Source: a virus
Direction: 5' to 3' (one strand)
IMG/VR virus record: IMGVR_UViG_3300017714_000081
Span: 1-32,030 of that record
Length of the DNA stretch: 32,030 nucleotides
The notes under the pieces were generated by a model. That model was given only the letters and a program-made list of their open reading frames with translations, ran no database searches and was not told the DNA's origin. Both the position numbers and the translations under genes were made by a program. Below, piece after piece: positions 1-5,969 of this stretch. Position 1 is the first letter of the stretch, and every line of letters begins with the position of its first letter.

Positions 1-11
1 AATAATATACT

Positions 12-416
12 ATGCCAGATCCTAAAAAAAGAAAAGTAACTAAAAATTACGTTAAAGACGCAAAGTCTAAAAAAGTAGTTAAGACTAATAAAAGAGGAGT
101 TACTAAAACTAAAGAAAAAGTTAGTCAGTATAATAAAGGGTACTTAGGTCATGAGCCTGCAGATATTCCTTATGGAAATAAAAACATTTGGGAAAAAACA
201 TTTAAGTCTAAAGTAAATAAAGAAGGTAAAGAGACTAAGCGTAAAGAGAAAATTGTTTTTGATGATGGTAATCAAATGAGAGTAAGAAAGCAAAGAGTTA
301 TTAGATTTGGCCCTAACAAGGGTAAGGTAAAGTCAGTAACTAAATCTTTTAAAGCAGGAGGAGGAAGGTCAAAAAGCGTTAAATACTTAGACAGTACAAA
401 TAAAGATAAATTATAA
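12..416 (+). CDS. Lysine-rich hypothetical protein
   Basis: Not a family I recognise. The product is 134 residues, strongly basic, with Lys/Arg spread over the whole length and no membrane segment or signal peptide. The middle (about residues 40-65) is less charged and holds aromatic and Gly/Pro residues, so a small folded core with basic arms is possible. The start is the ATG at 12, eleven bases into the window; the gene could be preceded by others outside. It ends one base before the next ATG (418), so the two are probably co-expressed. The charge and the late-gene neighbourhood suggest nucleic-acid binding or a virion role, which is inference only. Confidence 0.7.
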   Translation: MPDPKKRKVTKNYVKDAKSKKVVKTNKRGVTKTKEKVSQYNKGYLGHEPADIPYGNKNIWEKTFKSKVNKEGKETKRKEKIVFDDGNQMRVRKQRVIRFGPNKGKVKSVTKSFKAGGGRSKSVKYLDSTNKDKL

Positions 417-417
417 A

Positions 418-1164
418 ATGGCAAAAAAAACAAAACTATTAGGAGCCTCAATTAAACTTGATGACAAGACTAAGGATGCAATGAATAAGTTTAATGCAAA
501 GATAGCTGTATCAAAGAGCTTAAAGAAAAAAGGAACCCCTAATAATGAGCCTGGGGGAGATGACACAAGGAAGAATAGTCCTGGAGGAAATAAAAAAAGA
601 GTTAAAGTAAATGCCCCGCCTTCTGTTGATATGGAGAGATACCAGAAAAAACAAAGAAAGAAAGCAAAGATTAATAAAAACAAGCTCAAGAAAGATATTA
701 AAGAAGACAAGAAGTTTATTAAAAAACTAAGTAAAAATGCAGGTAAAGTTGCTAAGACTGAAAAGCTTGTTGACAAAAGAAACGAAAGAACAAAAAAGAG
801 AGGAGAGAAGACTGCAGCCAGAATGGAGAAAAAGGCTCAAAAAAATACTGGTAAGTTAGCTAAGTTAAAAGAAAGAATTAAAAATGCTTCTCCTGAAGAT
901 AAAGAGAAATTAAAAAATACTTTAAAAAACTTAACTGATAAAGGATCTAAAATACAAGAAAAAGCAAAGAAGAAAGCAAAGCTTGTTGACACAAAAATAG
1001 AATACAGATCAACAAGAGCTAAAAGCAGGGCAGAGAAAAGAGCTTCGGGAATACAGTCAAGATATGAGAAGAATAATGCTCGTAGAGCAAAGAATAGACA
1101 GAAAGCTTTAGACAGACAGAACTCTAAAGGTGGAGGAATTCGAATTGGAAAAGAGTGGAATTAG
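418..1164 (+). CDS. Lysine-rich coiled-coil protein, histone H1-like composition
   Basis: Unrecognised 248-residue protein. Residues about 1-80 are low-complexity with Gly/Pro/Asn; residues about 80-225 are a long run of Lys, Ala, Arg and Glu expected to form helix or coiled coil; the tail is Gly-rich. No membrane segment. Composition resembles linker-histone tails and other DNA-condensing proteins, but that is compositional likeness, not homology. It begins one base after the preceding basic gene and ends just before a promoter-like site, closing the first transcription block. An alternative is a scaffold or internal virion component. Confidence 0.75.
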   Translation: MAKKTKLLGASIKLDDKTKDAMNKFNAKIAVSKSLKKKGTPNNEPGGDDTRKNSPGGNKKRVKVNAPPSVDMERYQKKQRKKAKINKNKLKKDIKEDKKFIKKLSKNAGKVAKTEKLVDKRNERTKKRGEKTAARMEKKAQKNTGKLAKLKERIKNASPEDKEKLKNTLKNLTDKGSKIQEKAKKKAKLVDTKIEYRSTRAKSRAEKRASGIQSRYEKNNARRAKNRQKALDRQNSKGGGIRIGKEWN

Positions 1165-1179
1165 ATAAATAAATATTAT

Positions 1180-1187
1180 TATCTTTG
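1180..1187 (+). promoter_or_regulatory. Bacteroidota-type promoter -7 element (TATCTTTG)
   Basis: TATCTTTG matches the Bacteroidota -7 consensus TAnnTTTG. No clear -33 TTG is seen at the usual distance. Five copies of TAAA (1188-1207) follow and form an A/T-rich leader before the ATG at 1213. It probably drives the small-protein cluster 1213-4256. Confidence 0.6.
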
Positions 1188-1212
1188 TAAATAAATAAAT
1201 AAATAAATTATT

Positions 1213-1431
1213 ATGTACGGAAAATCAAAAAAACAAGGTTACAACTCCAGACTTGATGAGTCATTGGGAGCTAAAAATGGAAAGAAATCTCAATCTTTAA
1301 AATCAAGAAGAGACGAATCTAAAGCAATGTCTAAAAAAGATTACGGTCATGCGTATGGTGGAGATCACAATATGTCTTACGAGTGTATCAACAACGTAAA
1401 GAAAAAGATCGGAGCTGCAATACGTAAGTAA
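1213..1431 (+). CDS. Small basic phage protein with SRLDES/RRDESKAM motifs
   Basis: 72-residue basic protein of unknown function. It carries the two related motifs SRLDESLG (about residues 12-19) and RRDESKAM (about 32-39), followed by a Gly/Tyr/His stretch and a basic C-terminal helix with one Cys. I recall similar motif pairs in small hypothetical proteins of other phages, but no function is known to me. It follows the promoter at 1180 and its stop overlaps the next start (TAATG at 1429-1433), indicating translational coupling. Confidence 0.75.
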   Translation: MYGKSKKQGYNSRLDESLGAKNGKKSQSLKSRRDESKAMSKKDYGHAYGGDHNMSYECINNVKKKIGAAIRK

Positions 1432-1631
1432 TGGCTGGTAGAACTAAAAAGAAAAAGTTCCCACAAATTAAAAAGTCAAACGAAGGAGACTTTACTAAGT
1501 GGGCTATGAATAACGGATTCAAAGATGCGTGTAGTGCAGCGTCTGCTGTCATGAAGAAGACTGATAAGTATTCTGAAAAGGTGGTAAAGATGGCTAATTA
1601 CGCTAACAACTTTGGATGTAAAACAAAATAA
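1431..1631 (+). CDS. Small basic two-cysteine protein
   Basis: 66-residue protein. After a Lys-rich N-terminus there is a compact domain (about residues 19-62) with the pattern ...DACSAASAVMKKTDKYS... and a terminal ...ANYANNFGCK, giving one Cys near the middle and one near the end. This resembles the small Cys-bearing basic proteins of the cluster at 4880-5558 in style, though not in clear alignment. Start is coupled to the upstream stop by TAATG. Function unknown. Confidence 0.72.
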   Translation: MAGRTKKKKFPQIKKSNEGDFTKWAMNNGFKDACSAASAVMKKTDKYSEKVVKMANYANNFGCKTK

Positions 1632-1634
1632 ACT

Positions 1635-1775
1635 ATGGGTAAATTATTAATATGGTTAGGAGAATCAATATCTGACCTCTGGTGTAAATTTCAATGTCAA
1701 TGGAATTGGTTGGTATCTAAAATAACTTTTAGTGTAGAGTCATGCCCTAACAAACTTTGTACTTGTAAAAAGTAA
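1635..1775 (+). CDS. 46-residue Trp/Cys-rich miniprotein
   Basis: Short gene: ATG at 1635, TAA at 1773-1775, three bases after the preceding stop. The product has four Trp (residues 7, 16, 23, 25) and five Cys (17, 21, 37, 42, 44) in 46 residues, ending CPNKLCTCKK. The Cys spacing suggests metal binding or disulfides; the N-terminal half is amphipathic. Tight packing between genes of the same strand and the highly non-random composition support a real gene. Function unknown; a membrane-interacting or metal-binding role is only a guess. Confidence 0.65.
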   Translation: MGKLLIWLGESISDLWCKFQCQWNWLVSKITFSVESCPNKLCTCKK

Positions 1776-1777
1776 TT

Positions 1778-1948
1778 ATGAAAAGAACTTCAATTAAATC
1801 AAGAGGACTCGGAGACAGTATAGAGAAATTTACTAAATCAACAGGAATAAAAAAAGTAGTTGACACTGTAGCTAAAGCAACAGGAAAAGACTGCGGATGT
1901 GGAAAACGAAGAGATGCTTTAAATAGAGCATTTCCTTATAATAAATAA
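1778..1948 (+). CDS. 56-residue protein with DCGCGKR...FPY motif
   Basis: ATG at 1778 to TAA at 1946-1948, starting two bases after the previous stop. The 56-residue product reads as an N-terminal helix (GLGDSIEKFTKSTGIKKVVD, about residues 10-29) followed by DCGCGKRRDALN and a C-terminal AFPYNK. I recall this combination of GxGD...TGI..VV and DCGC.KR..LN..FPY as a recurrent small domain in phage proteins, without known function. The paired cysteines suggest metal or DNA binding. Confidence 0.72.
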   Translation: MKRTSIKSRGLGDSIEKFTKSTGIKKVVDTVAKATGKDCGCGKRRDALNRAFPYNK

Positions 1949-1954
1949 AAAAAA

Positions 1955-2446
1955 ATGGCATATCAAAAACTACAAGTAAGCAACGGATTAGATGTTATCA
2001 CAAGTGATAGTGTTAGAATCCCTAATCCTGATACATTTGTTGTGTCAGGAACCGATGGAGACGCATCAGTAGCAGGAACATTTAGTTCCGCTTCGGCAAC
2101 ATTTATAGATGATAGAGTTAGAGCAGGTGCAATTATATATGCTACAAGCAGGGCTTACTATGTTATATCAGTAGATAGCCAGACATCATTAACAGTATCT
2201 ACTGCTGACGGTACGATTGCGGGATCAACTACAGTGTTTCAAATATATAATGAAGCGAGTCCAGGATGTATTTTATTTGTTGGTGAGGCTGGTAATATGG
2301 GGATTCAATTAGCACAACAAAATGGAAACGCTAACACTACAGAACTTACTTTCAACGGAATAGCATCAGGAGCGTTTTTACCTACTCAAGCAATAAGAGT
2401 GGACAAAACTAAAACGACAGCTCAGAACATTATAGCACTTTGGTAA
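1955..2446 (+). CDS. Spike-base-like minor virion protein with inserted beta-module
   Basis: 163 residues, no signal peptide, beta-rich. The C-terminal part (about residues 105-163: CILFVGEAGN..., FNGIASGAFLP, TTAQNIIALW) matches my recollection of the spike base protein family (RCAP_rcc01079-like, from gene transfer agents and phages), which typically ends with a similar ...TTAT.I.ALW strand. Between about residues 42 and 98 lies the recurrent beta-module also seen in the 21413, 22273, 30045 and capsid genes (Val..Gly.Ile.., Val.SerValAsp.Gln.SerLeu.Val). It sits directly before a LamG-like gene, consistent with the two being tail or capsid decorations. Confidence 0.72.
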   Translation: MAYQKLQVSNGLDVITSDSVRIPNPDTFVVSGTDGDASVAGTFSSASATFIDDRVRAGAIIYATSRAYYVISVDSQTSLTVSTADGTIAGSTTVFQIYNEASPGCILFVGEAGNMGIQLAQQNGNANTTELTFNGIASGAFLPTQAIRVDKTKTTAQNIIALW

Positions 2447-2447
2447 T

Positions 2448-3248
2448 ATGGGTACTGGAATAGGGGTAGGAATAGCAGGAGAAGTATACGACTTAAAACC
2501 TGGAACAGCAACTCCACCTCCGTCATGTACTACTGATTATTCATTAGAGTTTGATGGAATTACAGAGTTTGGTAAGAGTCTTGCAGGGCCTATTTTAGGA
2601 ACAACTGGGGCGGCAAACGAAAGCTTTACCATTAATGTATGGTTAAAAGCACCAGTTTTAGGAATTAATATGTATATAATGGATGCACAGACATCACCAA
2701 CTCCTACTCAACCGCAAGGAGGATGGGCTTTAAGGATGTTACCTAATGGGGCTGTAAGTTTTAGAACAAATGGAGGCCTTGGAGGGGGATCAAATATTAG
2801 TGTTATTAGTGCGGCTATGACCGCTAACACATGGCACATGATTTCTATAGTAGTAGATATGACCGTTGGTGCTGCGTATGCATTTTTAGATGGTGTTGCT
2901 AATCCACCTGTAAATACCTCCAACAGGAATTGGATCTCTATATCAAATAATAGTTTTCTATTAGGGAGAACTGGAACTGGAGGTTATTTCAACGGATTTA
3001 TGTGTCATTTATCATTTTGGGACAAAGGCTTGACTGCATCTCAGTTAGGTGAACTTTATACTAATAATACAGGAAAGTGTTATGTTTCTGACTTTTCCTT
3101 TTCATCTGCACTAAAAAATTATTATCCTACGTTTAATCCGACAGGAACTTATACCGATCCTTTAACTGATATTGTCGGAGGTGTTGACATCAGTTTAGCT
3201 AATATGTCTTCAACTAATGTATCCACTGAACATCCACCACAATTATAA
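2448..3248 (+). CDS. LamG/concanavalin A-like lectin-fold virion protein
   Basis: 266 residues. A short Gly-rich N-terminus and a PPPS linker lead into a jelly-roll domain from about residue 29 to 210: it opens YSLEFDG, continues with a SFTINVWLKAP strand, a central NTWHMISIVVD strand and FLDGV, then LLGRTG and GYFNGFMCHLSFWDKGLT..Q..ELY, the standard LamG end. About 55 extra residues follow. LamG-fold domains in phages are usually surface decorations or adhesins that bind sugars. It starts one base after the spike-base-like gene. Confidence 0.8.
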   Translation: MGTGIGVGIAGEVYDLKPGTATPPPSCTTDYSLEFDGITEFGKSLAGPILGTTGAANESFTINVWLKAPVLGINMYIMDAQTSPTPTQPQGGWALRMLPNGAVSFRTNGGLGGGSNISVISAAMTANTWHMISIVVDMTVGAAYAFLDGVANPPVNTSNRNWISISNNSFLLGRTGTGGYFNGFMCHLSFWDKGLTASQLGELYTNNTGKCYVSDFSFSSALKNYYPTFNPTGTYTDPLTDIVGGVDISLANMSSTNVSTEHPPQL

Positions 3249-3250
3249 TT

Positions 3251-3535
3251 ATGGCAAGAAATTTAAGTTATTTACAAATAAGTCAAACTAACCTAAGAGC
3301 TGGATTTAATTTTTCATGGGTATTAGAAAATAGCTGGGACACAGCAAGGTGGAGTAATGATACGTCTACAGCTATAGTTCATTGGGATGGTCCTATAAAT
3401 AGAGATATGAATAATTGGATGATTGCTCAAAGAATTAGGCCTACTGATATTAGAACGCAAGCAGAAGAATTAAATGATGTAGATAATACAAGCAGAAGTT
3501 CTTGGAATAACCAGCCAAATCCACCAAGACAATAA
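3251..3535 (+). CDS. Hypothetical Trp/Asn-rich small protein
   Basis: 94 residues, unrecognised. It has an unusual number of Trp (in SWVLENSWDTARW, IVHWDG, NNWMIA and SSWNN), many Asn/Asp/Thr and a Pro-containing tail; no membrane helix. It starts two bases after the LamG-like gene's stop, so it may be a partner or assembly factor for that product. Confidence 0.65.
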   Translation: MARNLSYLQISQTNLRAGFNFSWVLENSWDTARWSNDTSTAIVHWDGPINRDMNNWMIAQRIRPTDIRTQAEELNDVDNTSRSSWNNQPNPPRQ

Positions 3536-3545
3536 AAATAAAAAT

Positions 3546-3983
3546 ATGCCAGATAACAAAAAAACAAACGCTGTTAATTTTAAAAACATGACTCCAGCCG
3601 AAAGAAAGGAGCAGATGGCTAAATGGAAACAAGAAAGAACTAAAAGCCAGTTAAAGAAAAAGTGGGCCAATCAACAAACTAAGGGCAATAATAAGACAAA
3701 CAAAAATCATCGTAATACAGTTAAAAATAAAAAAAGAATGGTTGATAAGTTTGGTAATCCTACAAAACACAATAAAGCTACTAATCCTAATTTAGATCTT
3801 GTTAAAAAGACTGGTAATCAGGTATTAGCAGGAAAAGATCCAATTAGTCAGGGATTTAGTCTGGTTGCTGGAGGTGCTTTAGTAGGGGGATTGTCTGCTG
3901 CAGCAAAAGCAAAAGGATTAATCAATGTTGCTAAAACAATTAAAACTGCAGGTAAAATTAAGAAAGCAAAATCATTATCATAA
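3546..3983 (+). CDS. Basic protein with Gly/Ala-rich hydrophobic C-terminus
   Basis: 145 residues in two parts. Residues 1-85 are basic and Asn/Lys-rich; residues about 98-130 (SQGFSLVAGGALVGGLSAAA and on) are Gly/Ala-rich and hydrophobic enough to insert in or lie on a membrane; the end is again basic. Residues 47-57 read GNNKTNKNHRN, identical to residues 5-15 of the next gene's product but with mostly different synonymous codons. Function unknown. Confidence 0.68.
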   Translation: MPDNKKTNAVNFKNMTPAERKEQMAKWKQERTKSQLKKKWANQQTKGNNKTNKNHRNTVKNKKRMVDKFGNPTKHNKATNPNLDLVKKTGNQVLAGKDPISQGFSLVAGGALVGGLSAAAKAKGLINVAKTIKTAGKIKKAKSLS

Positions 3984-3998
3984 ATTTTATATAAAACT

Positions 3999-4256
3999 AT
4001 GCCAGCAAACGGAAACAATAAAACTAATAAGAACCATCGCAATAAGAATAAGAATAAAAGCAGATTAAAAAATGCTGCAAAAACTGCTCTTAAATTAGCA
4101 AAGCCTGTTGCTAAGGGTGTGTTAAAAAGAGGGTTAGGAGTTGCGGGATTGGTTTTAGGAGCAACTAAAACAGCAACTGCAGACACAGTTAATACTGTAA
4201 AGGATGGGGTTATAACAAACAAGTATACAGGTGAAAAAACTAAGTCTTTATTCTAA
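3999..4256 (+). CDS. Small basic protein sharing GNNKTNKNHRN with its neighbour
   Basis: 85 residues, ATG at 3999. Residues 5-15 are GNNKTNKNHRN, the same 11 residues as in the preceding gene. Then comes a Lys/Ala-rich helical stretch and a short hydrophobic Gly/Val/Leu/Ala stretch (about residues 48-60), giving the same basic-then-hydrophobic plan as the upstream protein. The two are probably diverged paralogues or partners using one recognition peptide. Function unknown; a virion-internal or membrane-active role would fit the layout. Confidence 0.66.
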   Translation: MPANGNNKTNKNHRNKNKNKSRLKNAAKTALKLAKPVAKGVLKRGLGVAGLVLGATKTATADTVNTVKDGVITNKYTGEKTKSLF

Positions 4257-4267
4257 AATAAATTTTA

Positions 4268-4275
4268 TATCTTTG
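4268..4275 (+). promoter_or_regulatory. Bacteroidota-type promoter -7 element (TATCTTTG)
   Basis: TATCTTTG lies in the short gap after the 3999 gene and only four bases before the ATG at 4280. From the usual position of this element the transcript would start at or next to that ATG, so the first reading frame would be leaderless. It probably drives the lysis region. Confidence 0.6.
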
Positions 4276-4279
4276 CAAA

Positions 4280-4357
4280 ATGAACTGGACTCAAACATCA
4301 ACTTCAACAGGGAAAATAGTATATGTAAAAACATGTACTTATAATTTAAAAAAATGA
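4280..4357 (+). CDS. Possible 25-residue leader peptide before the holin candidate
   Basis: ATG at 4280, TGA at 4355-4357; 25 residues rich in Thr, Ser and Lys with one Cys. Its stop overlaps the next start (ATGA at 4354-4357), the arrangement used elsewhere in this window for coupled genes. It may be a leader peptide whose translation controls the downstream holin candidate, or merely the leader RNA read in one frame. No homology recognised. Confidence 0.35.
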   Translation: MNWTQTSTSTGKIVYVKTCTYNLKK

Positions 4358-4509
4358 ATGTAGAAATGAAAGACACAGTAGAAGTAGTAGCTGCCAACGG
4401 AGGAGCTTTAGGATTAACATTAATGCAGGCTAACGAAATACTTCAGTTTGTTTCTCTTTCACTTGCTATTGCATTTACAATTTATAAGTTTATAAAAAAG
4501 AAAAAGTAA
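4354..4509 (+). CDS. Small one-TM holin candidate
   Basis: 51 residues. It has an acidic/polar N-terminus (ELEMENTS Glu4, Lys6, Asp7, Glu10), a Gly/Ala region, one clear membrane helix at about residues 29-47 (LQFVSLSLAIAFTIYKFI) and a terminal KKKK. This is the general layout of small pinholin-like or class III-type holins, with an in-facing positive tail. It begins on the ATGA overlap with the 25-residue frame and ends two bases before the M15 endolysin gene, the expected place for a holin. Size and layout rather than sequence homology support the call; it could instead be an anti-holin or regulator of the 5562 protein. Confidence 0.62.
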   Translation: MNVEMKDTVEVVAANGGALGLTLMQANEILQFVSLSLAIAFTIYKFIKKKK

Positions 4510-4511
4510 TC

Positions 4512-4880
4512 ATGAAATATTTTACCCACAGCGAGTTTGACTCTCCTGATGAGCCTGGTTCAGGGAAAAATATGAGACATGACTTTTTAGAGATGTTAGA
4601 CTTTGCCAGAGAAGAATCAGGCATACCCTTCAAGATAACATCAGGATTCAGAACACAAGCATACAATAAAGATTTACAAGATCGAGGATACCAAGCAAGC
4701 ACTAATAGCTCACATTTAAAAGGATGTGCTGCTGACATTGCCTGTGGTAATTCCAAGCAAAGATCTATAATGGTTAGAGCATTAGTTAATGTTGGATTTA
4801 CTCGTTTGGGGATTTCAAAGACCTTCATACACGTGGATAACGATCAATCTAAGTCTGACGCAATCTGGTTATACGCATAA
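4512..4880 (+). CDS. M15-family zinc peptidase endolysin
   Basis: 122 residues, a single catalytic domain of the peptidase M15 (D-Ala-D-Ala carboxypeptidase / L-Ala-D-Glu endopeptidase) type that cleaves peptidoglycan cross-links. Visible hallmarks are SGFRT (about 44-48), SSHLKGCAADI with zinc ligands His68 and Asp75, and FIHVD with His107. There is no signal peptide, so export would depend on a holin. Length is normal for the M15_3-like single-domain phage enzymes. It follows the one-TM holin candidate by two bases, and its stop overlaps the start of the next gene (TAATG). Confidence 0.9.
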   Translation: MKYFTHSEFDSPDEPGSGKNMRHDFLEMLDFAREESGIPFKITSGFRTQAYNKDLQDRGYQASTNSSHLKGCAADIACGNSKQRSIMVRALVNVGFTRLGISKTFIHVDNDQSKSDAIWLYA

Positions 4881-5038
4881 TGGCAAAGAAAGGAAGAACT
4901 AAGGGAAGTAAGATTTGTCCAGCTGGAATAGCTTGGGCAAAAAGAACGTTTGACAAGTACCCAAGTGCATACGCTAATATGGCGGCATCTAAGTATTGTA
5001 AAGATCCTAACTACGGTAAGGGTAAAAAGAAAAAGTAA
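4880..5038 (+). CDS. 52-residue cationic miniprotein with PSAYAN..ASKYCK motif
   Basis: ATG at 4880 overlaps the endolysin stop and its own stop (5036-5038) overlaps the next ATG. The product is 52 residues with basic ends (KKGRTKGSK..., KGKKKK) around a core ICPAGIAWAKRTFDKYPSAY followed by ANMAASKYCKDP, holding two Cys. From memory, the PSAYA(N/S)..A..YC motif occurs in small uncharacterised proteins of phages and large DNA viruses of algae. Function unknown. Its place within the lysis cassette suggests a role at lysis, while its charge also fits DNA binding. Confidence 0.75.
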   Translation: MAKKGRTKGSKICPAGIAWAKRTFDKYPSAYANMAASKYCKDPNYGKGKKKK

Positions 5039-5268
5039 TGGCTGGAGCTTTAAAAAAATGGAGAGAAGAAAACTGGGTTCGTATAGGTACTGATGGTAAA
5101 ATCAAAGGCCCATGCGGAACCTCTAAAAATAAAAAAAATCCAGACAGGTGTTTGCCACTATCTAAGGCTAAAAGATTATCTAAAAGCAAGCTTTCTGCAA
5201 CAGCCAGAAAGAAAAAGAAAGAAGGGTCAAAAGGTAAGCAGTTTGTTAAAAACGTAAAAGGAGTATAA
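5038..5268 (+). CDS. 76-residue cationic miniprotein, GPCG...RCLP type
   Basis: Basic 76-residue protein coupled at both ends by TAATG overlaps. The N-terminal half has a conserved-looking core: KKWREENWVRIGTDGKIKG followed by PCG, then a basic linker and RCLPLSKAKRLS, giving Cys26 and Cys42 or nearby. The C-terminal third is Lys-rich and probably helical. I recall this W..E.WVRI...G.I.GPCG layout in viral small proteins of unknown function. With the flanking 4880 and 5268 genes it forms a trio of Cys-bearing cationic miniproteins between endolysin and holin. Confidence 0.75.
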   Translation: MAGALKKWREENWVRIGTDGKIKGPCGTSKNKKNPDRCLPLSKAKRLSKSKLSATARKKKKEGSKGKQFVKNVKGV

Positions 5269-5558
5269 TGGCTGAAAAAAGTAGAATGAAATGTAACCGA
5301 GTTGTAGCTTCTGACCGTCCAGGTAAAAAGAAGATGGTTAAGGCTTGTGAGGGTGGTAAAGAGAAGCTGATTCACTTTGGCGCTAAAGGTTATGGTCATA
5401 ACTATTCTGCGGCTGCAAGAAAATCTTTTAAAGCAAGACATAAATGCGGTACAGCAAAATCAAAACTAACAGCAAGATACTGGTCGTGTAAAAAACTATG
5501 GGCAGGTAAAGGTGGTTCTACTAAAAGCTCACCGTCTAACAGAAGGGGAAAATATTAA
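5268..5558 (+). CDS. 96-residue cationic Cys-containing protein with KARHKC...ARYWSCK motif
   Basis: 96 residues with four Cys. Motifs in order: KSRMKCNRVV, KKKMVKACEGGKEKLIHFG, YGHNYSAAARKSFKARHKC, and TARYWSCKKLW, then a basic Ser/Gly tail. I remember this family from phages and from algal large DNA viruses, where it is uncharacterised; the four Cys and His suggest a zinc-stabilised nucleic-acid-binding fold, but the metal site is inference. Translation start overlaps the previous stop (TAATG). Ends three bases before the holin gene. Confidence 0.8.
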   Translation: MAEKSRMKCNRVVASDRPGKKKMVKACEGGKEKLIHFGAKGYGHNYSAAARKSFKARHKCGTAKSKLTARYWSCKKLWAGKGGSTKSSPSNRRGKY

Positions 5559-5561
5559 GTT

Positions 5562-5969
5562 ATGCTGAAAAATTTATTAGGAGGATTATTTGGAAAGGTT
5601 GTTGAGAATGCGGAGGGAATATTAGATGAAATCATTACAACAGATGAAGAGCGTGATCAAGCTAAACTTGCTATAAAAAAAATAATGTTGGATGCCGAAA
5701 GAGAGGCTTTCAATAAAGAAGTAGAAGATCGTAAAGACGCAAGATCATTATACAAAGACGATGCTTTCATTCAGAAAATATTAGCTGGCCTATTTACTAT
5801 AGCTTATTTTTTGCTCACATATACTATGTTTAAGTATTTTGTTTTACACGAAGTAGTTTTATCAGAATATGAGATAGGTTTTATATCTACAGTATTCGGA
5901 GCAATGTCAGCTAAAGTAAACACCATAGTGGACTTTTTCTTTGGAGGAAGTAGTAAACAAAACAAATGA
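5562..5969 (+). CDS. GTA-type (3TM superfamily) holin
   Basis: 135 residues. An N-terminal amphipathic segment (1-23) precedes an acidic/basic helix with TTDEERDQAK and EREAFNKEVEDRKDARS (about 26-62), then two strong membrane segments at about 71-95 and 104-128, ending GGSSKQNK. This arrangement, including the charged EE...A...D..AR helix and the terminal GSS, matches my recollection of the GTA_holin_3TM family found in gene transfer agents and phages. It would permeabilise the inner membrane to release the M15 enzyme. It overlaps the next gene by ATGA. Confidence 0.78.
   Translation: MLKNLLGGLFGKVVENAEGILDEIITTDEERDQAKLAIKKIMLDAEREAFNKEVEDRKDARSLYKDDAFIQKILAGLFTIAYFLLTYTMFKYFVLHEVVLSEYEIGFISTVFGAMSAKVNTIVDFFFGGSSKQNK

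Noticed and set aside
12-38. PKKRKV near the N-terminus of the first protein resembles a eukaryotic nuclear localisation signal.
   Set aside because: The whole protein is Lys-rich and all context is bacteriophage, so a chance match is likely.
1188-1208. TAAA tandem repeat as a possible origin or iteron.
   Set aside because: Only five four-base units in an A/T-rich leader; similar A/T leaders precede other genes here.
3848-4222. 124-codon antisense frame with hydrophobic product, and similar antisense frames across the window.
   Set aside because: They lie opposite well-supported genes, have mirrored composition (Lys-rich sense gives Phe/Leu-rich antisense) and no promoter on that strand.
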